Position numbers and translations under genes: made by a program
DNA from: Micrococcales bacterium UBA2037
GTDB lineage: Bacteria; Actinomycetota; Actinomycetes; Actinomycetales; Microbacteriaceae
Reading direction: 5' to 3'
Length of the DNA stretch: 5,605 nt
Assembly (NCBI GenBank): GCA_002333405.1
Contig: DDBH01000018.1
Location: forward strand, 55,646 to 61,250
Shown: piece by piece, positions 1 through 4,823 of the stretch
How positions within the stretch are numbered: position 1 is the stretch's first letter
How the letters are laid out: the number at the start of each line of letters is the position of its first letter
The notes under the pieces: model-generated
The model's database searches: none
What the model was told of the DNA's origin: nothing
The model's input: the letters and a program-made list of their open reading frames with translations, nothing else

Positions 1-168
1 ACGGGTCATGGCAATACGTGCTGCCTCAATCTGACGGTTGGTTAGGTAAGCAGGAGTGATCGCCTGAATACCCCACTCACCGAATGATACCTTGGTGCCA
101 CCAGTTGCATGGCCCTTACGCTTTGGGCTGTGCTGCTTGCGGTGCTTTACTTTTCTAGGAATCAGCAT
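1..168 (-). CDS. rplP: 50S ribosomal protein L16, N-terminal part (cut by window edge)
   Basis: This is the first 56 codons of L16, a 50S protein that contacts tRNA near the A site and is needed for peptidyl-transferase centre assembly. The reading begins MLIPRKVKHRKQH, contains VSFGEWGIQAITPAYLTNRQ at about residues 28-47 and ends at IAMTR; these are near-invariant L16 signatures. Family length is about 137-140 residues, so roughly 60% lies beyond position 1. The ATG at 168-166 overlaps the rpsC stop by one base (TAATG). An AGGAAG 12 bases upstream (186-181) is a rather distant Shine-Dalgarno, so translation is probably coupled to rpsC. The identification is firm; only the C-terminus is unseen. 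Confidence 0.97.
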   Translation of the reverse strand, partial: MLIPRKVKHRKQHSPKRKGHATGGTKVSFGEWGIQAITPAYLTNRQIEAARIAMTR

Positions 169-926
169 TACTTGGCTTCACTTCCTGCTGCGACCGGTGC
201 AGCTCCATCCTGGCGTGGTGCACGGCGACCAGCACCGGCTCCCTGGCGAGGTCCGCGCTGAGTAGCTTCCTTTGCAGCAAGCTCCTTAGCGGTTAGATCG
301 CCCTTGTATATCCAAACCTTCACACCGATGCGACCGAAGGTGGTCTTGGCCTCGTAGAAGCCGTAGTCAATGTTTGAACGAAGGGTGTGAAGTGGCACGC
401 GGCCCTCACGGTAGAACTCGCTACGAGACATTTCAGCTCCACCCAAACGGCCAGAACACTGAATTCGAATACCCTGGGCGCCTGCACGAAGCGCTCCCTG
501 GATTCCCTTACGCATCGCACGACGGAACGCAACACGAGCAGCTAGCTGCTCGGCAACTCCCTGAGCTACAAGCTGTGCATCAGCCTCTGGGTTCTTAACC
601 TCAAGGATGTTTAGCAAAACCTGCTTGCCTGTTAGCTGCTCAAGCTCGGTGCGTAGGGTCTCAGCCTCTGATCCACGACGGCCAATGACCAATCCTGGAC
701 GAGCAGCAAAGATGTCGACGCGGACACGGTCGCGGGTTCGCTCTAGCTCGATGCGGCTGATGCCGGCACGGTCTAGCTTCTCCTGCAAGTATGCGCGGAT
801 CTTGACGTCCTCAACCACGTAGTCGGCGTAGCGCTGACCCTTCTTGGTTGAGTCTGCGAACCAACGTGACCTGTGGTCAGTGGTGATTCCCAGGCGGAAG
901 CCGAACGGATTTACTTTTTGACCCAT
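168..926 (-). CDS. rpsC: 30S ribosomal protein S3
   Basis: S3 (252 aa) sits in the 30S head at the mRNA entry tunnel. The sequence starts with the canonical MGQKVNPFGFRLG. It has a type II KH domain with the VIGRRG loop at residues 80-85, and the C-terminal S3 domain with CSGRLGGAEMSRSE at 157-170 followed by REGRVPLHTLR. The basic patch RRAMR at 135-139 aligns by eye with the E. coli residues R131, R132 and K135, which are implicated in ribosomal helicase activity; the last is Arg here. Compared with E. coli (233 aa) there is a longer tail, about residues 212-252, rich in Ala, Gly, Arg and Gln, as is common in actinobacterial S3. The start at 926 overlaps the rplV stop (TAATG), and only a weak Shine-Dalgarno (GGTAAGAAG) precedes it, so coupling with rplV is likely. 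Confidence 0.98.
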   Translation of the reverse strand: MGQKVNPFGFRLGITTDHRSRWFADSTKKGQRYADYVVEDVKIRAYLQEKLDRAGISRIELERTRDRVRVDIFAARPGLVIGRRGSEAETLRTELEQLTGKQVLLNILEVKNPEADAQLVAQGVAEQLAARVAFRRAMRKGIQGALRAGAQGIRIQCSGRLGGAEMSRSEFYREGRVPLHTLRSNIDYGFYEAKTTFGRIGVKVWIYKGDLTAKELAAKEATQRGPRQGAGAGRRAPRQDGAAPVAAGSEAK

Positions 927-1300
927 TACTTCTTACCTGCCTTCGCAAACTCGTCTGGGGTAGCAACTACCACGGTGATGTGGCTGGTGCGCTTATTGAT
1001 GCGGAATGCTCGACCCTGTGCACGTGGGCGGAACCTCTTTAGGGTCACTCCCTCGTCAACAAAAGCCTTCGAGATGATTAGGTCATCAACGTCCACAATT
1101 GCACCGGCTGCCTCACCCTTAACCTGGGCGTTAGCAACTGCTGAGGCGACTAGCTTGTAGATAGGCTCAGATGCTGACTGTGGAGCAAATTTCAAAATAC
1201 CCAAAGCTTCTGTGGCCTGCTTGCCGCGAATCAAGTTCACAACACGACGGGCCTTCATTGGGGTAACGCGGATGTTACGCAGCTTGGCGATCGCTTCCAT
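926..1300 (-). CDS. rplV: 50S ribosomal protein L22
   Basis: L22 (124 aa) binds 23S rRNA, and its long beta-hairpin lines the narrow part of the peptide exit tunnel next to L4. Visible signatures are the N-terminal RVTPMKARRVVNLIRGK at about 11-27, an ANAQ stretch near 56-59, and the hairpin and closing region RFRPRAQGRAFRINKRTSHI at 89-108. The LKR at 87-89 corresponds by eye to the MKR of the E. coli hairpin, where a deletion gives macrolide resistance; no deletion is seen here. The start at 1300 is supported by AGGAAG at 1310-1305. The 28-base gap from rpsS is the largest within the operon. The stop overlaps the rpsC start. Length is slightly over the E. coli 110 aa, normal for Actinobacteria. 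Confidence 0.98.
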   Translation of the reverse strand: MEAIAKLRNIRVTPMKARRVVNLIRGKQATEALGILKFAPQSASEPIYKLVASAVANAQVKGEAAGAIVDVDDLIISKAFVDEGVTLKRFRPRAQGRAFRINKRTSHITVVVATPDEFAKAGKK

Positions 1301-1328
1301 CGTTCTTCCTTTTCCTAGGCGCCCCGGC

Positions 1329-1610
1329 TTAGCCGCGGCGACCCTTCTTGTCGTCCTTCACGTGACCACGGAAGGTGCGGGTGGGTGCGAATTCGCCTAG
1401 CTTGTGACCAACCATGGTCTCTGTGACGAAAACTGGGATGTGCTTGCGACCATCGTGAACCGCAATGGTGTGTCCCAGCATGGCTGGAACGATCATTGAG
1501 CGGCGCGACCAGGTCTTGATCACGTTCTTGCTGTTGGCCTCGTTTTGTACTCGCACCTTCTTCATTAGGTGCTCGTCGACGAAGGGGCCCTTCTTTAGAC
1601 TGCGTGGCAT
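1329..1610 (-). CDS. rpsS: 30S ribosomal protein S19
   Basis: S19 (93 aa, the family's usual length) lies in the 30S head, forms a complex with S13 and contributes to bridges with the 50S subunit. It starts PRSLKKGPFVDEHL after Met and carries the highly conserved GRKHIPVFVTETMVGHKLGE at about 54-73, followed by FAPTRTFRGH. The tail is short and basic (KDDKKGRRG). The ATG at 1610 is preceded by AGGAG at 1623-1619 with eight bases between. That site includes two bases of the rplB TAG stop, so reading of rpsS is probably helped by ribosomes finishing rplB. A larger frame across 1315-1770 overlaps this gene but lacks any family resemblance. Confidence 0.98.
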   Translation of the reverse strand: MPRSLKKGPFVDEHLMKKVRVQNEANSKNVIKTWSRRSMIVPAMLGHTIAVHDGRKHIPVFVTETMVGHKLGEFAPTRTFRGHVKDDKKGRRG

Positions 1611-1618
1611 CTAGTGCT

Positions 1619-1624
1619 CTCCTA
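1619..1624 (-). promoter_or_regulatory. rpsS ribosome binding site overlapping the rplB stop
   Basis: TAGGAG on the minus strand merges the rplB stop TAG (1624-1622) with AGGAG (1623-1619), eight bases before the rpsS ATG at 1610. It confirms the rpsS start and repeats the arrangement seen at the rplW-rplB junction. Confidence 0.85.
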
Positions 1625-2455
1625 CTTCTTGCCGGCGTAACGACGACGAACGATTTGCTTATCGGATGGAAGGTTTGGCTTACGTGTGCGGCCTTCTTTT
1701 TGACCCCATGGCGTAACTGGGTTTCGACCACCAGAGGTCTTACCTTCACCACCACCGTGCGGGTGATCAACCGGGTTCATGGCAACACCACGAACTGTTG
1801 GGCGAACACCCTTCCAACGCTTACGGCCAGCCTTACCCCAGTTGATGTTTGACTGCTCGGCGTTGCCGACCTCACCAATGGTTGCGCGGCAGCGTGCATC
1901 CACGTTGCGGATTTCGCCAGACGGCAAACGAAGCTGTGCGTTAGGGCCGTCCTTGGCAACCAAACGAACTGAAGCACCAGCTGAACGAGCCATCTTGGCT
2001 CCTCCGCCTGGCTTTAGCTCGATGGCGTGAACAACGGTTCCCACTGGGATGTTCTTCAGTGGCAGGTTGTTGCCTGGCTTGATGTCAGCCTGTGGTCCCT
2101 GCTCAATTGGGTCACCCTGCTTGAGCTTGTTTGGAGCCAAGATGTAGCGCTTGGTGCCATCAATGAAGTGCAACAGCGCAATGCGAGCGGTGCGGTTCGG
2201 GTCGTACTCAATGTGAGCGACCTTGGCTGCAACGCCATCCTTGTCATTGCGACGGAAGTCAATCACGCGGTACTGGCGCTTGTGGCCACCACCGATGTGA
2301 CGGGTCGTGATACGACCGTTTGAGTTACGTCCACCGGTCTTAGGTAGTGGCCTAAGAAGAGACTTCTCTGGAGTAGAGCGTGTTAACTCTGTGAAGTCTG
2401 CAACCGAAGAACCACGACGACCAGGAGTCGTTGGCTTGTATTTACGAATGCCCAT
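1622..2455 (-). CDS. rplB: 50S ribosomal protein L2
   Basis: L2 (277 aa; E. coli 273) is a primary 23S rRNA-binding protein near the peptidyl-transferase centre and is needed for subunit association. It begins MGIRKYKPTTPGRRG. The N-terminal part carries GRNSNGRITTRHIGGGHKRQ at about 42-61, then the OB-like and SH3-like domains. The C-terminal loop reads MNPVDHPHGGGEG at about 226-238; it includes the conserved His that corresponds to E. coli His229, long discussed for peptidyl-transferase function. The end is the usual basic IVRRRYAGKK. The start at 2455 has a strong AAGGAG eight bases upstream (2469-2464), overlapping the rplW stop. Its own TAG stop lies inside the rpsS Shine-Dalgarno. No frame disruption is seen. 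Confidence 0.99.
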   Translation of the reverse strand: MGIRKYKPTTPGRRGSSVADFTELTRSTPEKSLLRPLPKTGGRNSNGRITTRHIGGGHKRQYRVIDFRRNDKDGVAAKVAHIEYDPNRTARIALLHFIDGTKRYILAPNKLKQGDPIEQGPQADIKPGNNLPLKNIPVGTVVHAIELKPGGGAKMARSAGASVRLVAKDGPNAQLRLPSGEIRNVDARCRATIGEVGNAEQSNINWGKAGRKRWKGVRPTVRGVAMNPVDHPHGGGEGKTSGGRNPVTPWGQKEGRTRKPNLPSDKQIVRRRYAGKK

Positions 2456-2462
2456 TAGCGTT

Positions 2463-2470
2463 TCTCCTTA
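2463..2470 (-). promoter_or_regulatory. rplB ribosome binding site overlapping the rplW stop
   Basis: TAAGGAGA on the minus strand contains the rplW stop TAA (2470-2468) and a strong AAGGAG (2469-2464) eight bases before the rplB ATG. A ribosome ending rplW covers the initiation site of rplB, which suggests coupling, and it fixes the rplB start at 2455. Confidence 0.85.
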
Positions 2471-2767
2471 GCCGATGTAGGTAAAGATGTCGATGGAACC
2501 CGACTTCAGGCTGACAATGGCACGCTTGGTGTCCTTGCGCTTACCCATGCCGAAGCGGGTGCGGCGGGTCTTGCCCGCGCGGTTTAGAGTGTTGATCGAG
2601 TCAACCTTGACGTTGAAGATCTGCTCGATTGCCTGCTTGATCTCGGTCTTGTTGGAACGAGTGTCAACCTCGAAGGTGTACTTGCCTTCGTCAATCAGCG
2701 CGTAGCTCTTCTCAGAAATTATCGGCTTGATAATTACGTCGCGTGGATCCTTCTTGATGTCGGTCAT
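2468..2767 (-). CDS. rplW: 50S ribosomal protein L23
   Basis: L23 (99 aa) sits at the mouth of the exit tunnel and is the docking point for trigger factor and signal recognition particle. Signatures are RDVIIKPIISEKSYALIDEG at 9-28, then KTEIKQAIEQIFNVKVDSIN at about 40-59, and the basic loop GKTRRTRFGMGKRKDTKRAI at about 65-84, typical of bacterial L23. Length matches the family (about 95-100 aa). The ATG at 2767 lies two bases after the rplD TAG stop, and AGGAAGG at 2780-2774, inside the end of rplD, serves as Shine-Dalgarno. This tight spacing implies coupled translation of L4 and L23, whose products bind neighbouring sites in 23S domains I and III. Confidence 0.98.
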   Translation of the reverse strand: MTDIKKDPRDVIIKPIISEKSYALIDEGKYTFEVDTRSNKTEIKQAIEQIFNVKVDSINTLNRAGKTRRTRFGMGKRKDTKRAIVSLKSGSIDIFTYIG

Positions 2768-2769
2768 GA

Positions 2770-3411
2770 CTAGCCTTCCTCAGATACTACAGCTGACTCA
2801 ACGAATGAGCTCAGCGCGGCAGCGGTGAATACGATGTCCTCGGCGTGCAGCACGTCATAGGCGTTTAGCTGGTCAGACGGAATCACGTGAACCGCTGGCA
2901 GGTTGCGCAGTGACTTGTATGAAACCTCGTCATCGCGACCAAGCACGACCAAGATGTTCCTAGAAACTGCAACCTGAGCCAAGAAGCTTGCGGCTGCCTT
3001 GGTTGAAGGTGAGTCACCAATTCCGAACTGGTCGATTACATAGATGCGGCCATTGCGAGCGCGGTCAGATAGTGCTCCACGAAGTGCAGCAGCAATCATC
3101 TTCTTTGGGGTGCGCTGTGAGTAATCACGTGGCTTTGGTCCGTGGATGATTCCACCACCGCGGTGCTGAGGCATACGGATCGAGCCCTGACGAGCGCGAC
3201 CGGTTCCCTTTTGCTTGAACGGCTTACGACCAGAACCAGAAACCTCACCACGGCGAAGCGTGGACTGGGTTCCCTGGCGAGCAGCTGCAAGCTGTGCAAC
3301 TACCACCTGGTGGATTAGTGGAACGTTCGTCTGAACGTCAAATAGTGACTCAGGAAGGTCCACTGAACCGGACTTCTTACCCTTTACGTCAATGATGTCA
3401 ACGGTAGGCAT
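2770..3411 (-). CDS. rplD: 50S ribosomal protein L4
   Basis: L4 (213 aa; E. coli 201) is an early assembly protein whose extended loop reaches the exit-tunnel constriction opposite L22. The loop is clear: GEVSGSGRKPFKQKGTGRAR at about 55-74, then a Gly/His-rich GGGIIHGPKPRDY at about 85-97 and KKMIAAALRGALS. The globular part follows, with the usual weakly conserved C-terminus ending VVSEEG. In E. coli L4 also represses its own operon through an S10 leader; whether it does so here cannot be told from the protein. The ATG at 3411 overlaps the rplC stop (TAATG), and AAGGAG at 3425-3420 within rplC gives an ideal eight-base spacing. Confidence 0.98.
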   Translation of the reverse strand: MPTVDIIDVKGKKSGSVDLPESLFDVQTNVPLIHQVVVAQLAAARQGTQSTLRRGEVSGSGRKPFKQKGTGRARQGSIRMPQHRGGGIIHGPKPRDYSQRTPKKMIAAALRGALSDRARNGRIYVIDQFGIGDSPSTKAAASFLAQVAVSRNILVVLGRDDEVSYKSLRNLPAVHVIPSDQLNAYDVLHAEDIVFTAAALSSFVESAVVSEEG

Positions 3412-4067
3412 TAGTTGCTCTCCTTCACCGCGTTGCGGACGAATACCAACTGGCCCTTAGGACCAGGAACGGCACCCTTGATTAGCAATAGACCCTTTTC
3501 AAGGTCAACGCCGTGCAGGGTGAGGTTTAGGGTGGTCACGCGGTCGGTTCCCATGCGGCCAGGCATCTTCTTGCCCTTGATGACCTTTGATGGGGTGGTA
3601 CCGGCACCAACAGAACCAGGCTTACGGTGGTTCTTGTGTGCACCGTGCGATGCGTGAATACCGGAAAAGCCGTGACGCTTCATAACACCGGCGAAACCCT
3701 TACCCTTACTGGTTCCAACAACGTCCAGCTTCTGGCCAACTTCAAAGATGTCGACGCCAATAGCCTGACCAACGGTGTAGCTGTCTGTGTCAGCGGTGCG
3801 GATTTCTGCAAGGAAGCGGCGTGGGGTGGAACCGGCCTTGGCGAAGTGACCAGCCGATGGCTTGTCCACCTTGCGTGGATCGATTGCGCCATACGCAAGC
3901 TGAATAGCTGCGTAGCCGTCGTTTTCTAAATTCTTGATTTGAGTGATGACATTCTCGCCAGCCTCAACCACTGTGATGGGGACAAGCTTGTTGTCCTGAT
4001 CCCAGCCTTGGGTCATGCCGAGCTTCTTGCCCAGCAGTCCCTTTACGGTTCTAGTTTCTACAGTCAT
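3411..4067 (-). CDS. rplC: 50S ribosomal protein L3
   Basis: L3 (218 aa; E. coli 209) is one of the first proteins to bind 23S rRNA, and its central extension approaches the peptidyl-transferase centre. The start MTVETRTVKGLLGKKLGMTQ carries the conserved GxKxGMTQ. The core extension runs from KGKGFAGVMKRHGFSG (121-136) through ASHGAHKNHRKPGSVGAG (139-156) to KMPGRMGTDRVT (167-178). At position 155, where E. coli has the Gln methylated by PrmB, this protein has Ala, as I expect for Actinobacteria. The ATG at 4067 has AAGGA at 4079-4075 seven bases upstream, sharing bases with the rpsJ stop. The stop overlaps the rplD start. Confidence 0.98.
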   Translation of the reverse strand: MTVETRTVKGLLGKKLGMTQGWDQDNKLVPITVVEAGENVITQIKNLENDGYAAIQLAYGAIDPRKVDKPSAGHFAKAGSTPRRFLAEIRTADTDSYTVGQAIGVDIFEVGQKLDVVGTSKGKGFAGVMKRHGFSGIHASHGAHKNHRKPGSVGAGTTPSKVIKGKKMPGRMGTDRVTTLNLTLHGVDLEKGLLLIKGAVPGPKGQLVFVRNAVKESN

Positions 4068-4074
4068 TTCTCAA

Positions 4075-4080
4075 TCCTTA
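4075..4080 (-). promoter_or_regulatory. rplC ribosome binding site overlapping the rpsJ stop
   Basis: TAAGGA on the minus strand joins the rpsJ stop TAA (4080-4078) with AAGGA (4079-4075), seven bases before the rplC ATG at 4067. It supports the rplC start and is the third stop-in-binding-site junction in this operon. Confidence 0.8.
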
Positions 4081-4386
4081 GAGCTTGATCTCGATGTTGA
4101 CATCTGCTGGGAGGTCCAGGCGCATCAGCGAATCGACCGCTTTAGGAGTCGGGTCGATAATGTCAATGAGACGCTTGTGGGTACGCATCTCAAAGTGCTC
4201 ACGGCTGTCCTTGTACTTGTGAGGCGAGCGGATAACCGTCACAATGTTCTTCTCGGTGGGCAGTGGCACTGGACCAACTACCTTGGCACCGGCGCGGGTG
4301 ACCGTATCGACGATCTTGCTCGCCGACACATCGATGACCTCGTGGTCATACGACTTCAGTCGAATGCGGATTTTATTAGCCGCCAT
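4078..4386 (-). CDS. rpsJ: 30S ribosomal protein S10 (NusE)
   Basis: S10 (102 aa, the standard length) assembles into the 30S head. As NusE it also pairs with NusB in transcription antitermination and contacts NusG. It starts MAANKIRIRLKSYDHEVID and carries GPVPLPTEKNIVTVIRSPHK at 38-57, then KDSREHFEMRTHKRLIDI, ending DLPADVNIEIKL; all are typical S10 features. Residue 57, the site linked to tetracycline tolerance in other species (V57M), is Lys here, which I take to be the normal actinobacterial residue. This is the first gene of the S10 operon, lying 437 bases after tuf. The ATG at 4386 has only a modest Shine-Dalgarno (GGAAG, nine bases upstream). The TAA stop runs into the rplC ribosome binding site. 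Confidence 0.98.
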   Translation of the reverse strand: MAANKIRIRLKSYDHEVIDVSASKIVDTVTRAGAKVVGPVPLPTEKNIVTVIRSPHKYKDSREHFEMRTHKRLIDIIDPTPKAVDSLMRLDLPADVNIEIKL

Positions 4387-4408
4387 AATGACTCGCTTCC
4401 GTTTCTAG

Positions 4409-4424
4409 GTGACCTCTCGGCCAC
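4409..4424 (-). repeat. Small hairpin upstream of the rpsJ start
   Basis: GTGGCC-GAGA-GGTCAC on the minus strand folds as RNA into six pairs, one of them G-U, closed by a GAGA (GNRA) loop. It ends 22 bases before the rpsJ ATG and leaves the ribosome binding site (GGAAG at about 4400-4396) single-stranded. It is the leader element closest to the start codon and could take part in translational control, though such a small stem could also be chance. Confidence 0.35.
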
Positions 4425-4444
4425 ACAATTTGGAGCCAACTCAA

Positions 4445-4460
4445 TTTGCGAAATCGCAAA
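4445..4460 (-). repeat. Inverted repeat in the predicted rpsJ leader
   Basis: TTTGCG-ATTT-CGCAAA on the minus strand is a perfect inverted repeat, seven bases per arm if the loop is read as two bases. It falls just after the predicted transcription start near 4468, so it would form a hairpin at the 5' end of the rpsJ leader. No U run follows, so it is not a terminator. A DNA operator overlapping the start region is the alternative. Confidence 0.35.
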
Positions 4461-4474
4461 CCTTATTGACCGCC

Positions 4475-4503
4475 GTAATGCTGATGCACTGTTCTTATGT
4501 CAA
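4475..4503 (-). promoter_or_regulatory. Candidate promoter of the S10 operon
   Basis: A perfect -35 hexamer TTGACA lies at 4503-4498 on the minus strand. A 17-base spacer leads to CATTAC (4480-4475), which matches TATAAT at only three of six places but keeps A2, T3 and A5. If used, transcription would begin near 4468, giving a leader of about 80 bases before rpsJ. The -35 is convincing and the -10 weak. This is the best pair I found between the tuf terminator and rpsJ by eye. A promoter in this spacer is expected because the tuf terminator separates the two units. Confidence 0.45.
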
Positions 4504-4504
4504 C

Positions 4505-4520
4505 GCCCTATTTCTAGGGC
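4505..4520 (-). repeat. Perfect inverted repeat directly upstream of the -35 candidate
   Basis: GCCCTA-GAAA-TAGGGC on the minus strand is a six-base perfect inverted repeat with a GAAA loop, ending one base before TTGACA at 4503. It could be an operator next to the promoter. If transcription actually starts further upstream, it could be an RNA hairpin with a stable GNRA loop. Perfect 6-base arms with short loops are expected about once by chance in a spacer this size, so the position is more telling than the repeat itself. Confidence 0.4.
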
Positions 4521-4526
4521 TCTGTC

Positions 4527-4550
4527 CGACACCTTGACTCGGGCGTGTCG
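4527..4550 (-). repeat. Spaced inverted repeat in the tuf-rpsJ spacer
   Basis: CGACAC (4550-4545) and GTGTCG (4532-4527) on the minus strand are perfect inverted arms separated by 12 bases. The layout resembles a protein-binding dyad upstream of the S10 promoter candidate, or the base of a hairpin if transcribed. Chance occurrence is quite possible. Confidence 0.25.
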
Positions 4551-4771
4551 CGTAAACAATCACGCGATTCACCCAAGAGAAAATCTCGGATAAGTTTTTT
4601 GTGGTTCTTAGCTGCGGTTGGCCCAGTTGCCTGTGCACAAATCCAGCAGTGGTTCACGCATAAAGCGCGAATACTCACGAACCTGCACAAGTCTGCCATA
4701 GCCTGCAAAGGCAACGCAAGTTAAATCCAAAGGAAATTGGGACTTTTTTATATTCTTTTGAGATTTGCTTC

Positions 4772-4808
4772 AAAAACACAAAACCCCCCGGTTTCCCGAG
4801 GGGTTTTG
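4772..4808 (-). terminator. Rho-independent terminator of tuf
   Basis: On the minus strand, 16 bases after the tuf TAG, positions 4808-4779 form a stem. CAAAACCCC (4808-4800) pairs with GGGGTTTTG (4787-4779), extended inward by a U-G wobble and CGG/CCG, giving 13 pairs closed by a GAAA tetraloop. A T run (4776-4772, TTTTT) follows two bases later. GC-rich core, GNRA loop and U tract are the classic form. The same stem on the plus strand is followed by a looser T-rich stretch, but no plus-strand gene is nearby. It implies that most tuf transcripts end before the S10 operon. Confidence 0.92.
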
Positions 4809-4823
4809 TAAGAGTTTTTGTTA

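Larger units (their letters stand above)
4387..4771. other. Spacer between tuf terminator and rpsJ with no convincing gene
   Basis: This stretch is more AT-rich than the genes around it (about 45-53% G+C in the lines counted by hand, lower still next to the terminator). No frame on either strand has both a recognisable start with a Shine-Dalgarno and a protein I know. The half nearer rpsJ holds the promoter candidate and the inverted repeats listed separately. In the half nearer tuf, one 53-codon minus-strand frame (4769-4608) has gene-like codons but no good start. I see no tRNA cloverleaf, repeat array or insertion sequence here. Confidence 0.7.

Noticed and set aside
1315..1770. A 151-codon open frame on the minus strand across the rplB end and rpsS.
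   Set aside because: It overlaps two certain genes in another frame, its translation is rich in His, Arg and Ser with no known fold, and it has no independent ribosome binding site.
4015..4593. A 192-codon plus-strand frame antisense to the rplC start, all of rpsJ and part of the spacer.
   Set aside because: It is a mirror of rpsJ coding bias with no family resemblance and no Shine-Dalgarno. Its extension into the spacer is not supported by anything else.
4573..4600. A plus-strand hairpin (CCAAGA / TCTCGG) followed by TTTTTT, resembling a terminator.
   Set aside because: The stem has an A-C mismatch and only three pairs on its loop side, the T run starts five bases after it, and there is no plus-strand gene to terminate.
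4514..4714. A 66-codon minus-strand frame in the tuf-rpsJ spacer starting at TTG.
   Set aside because: No ribosome binding site, unusual Cys/Trp/Arg content, and it runs through the inverted repeats. The overlapping frame ending at 4608 looks more gene-like, and even that one is doubtful.
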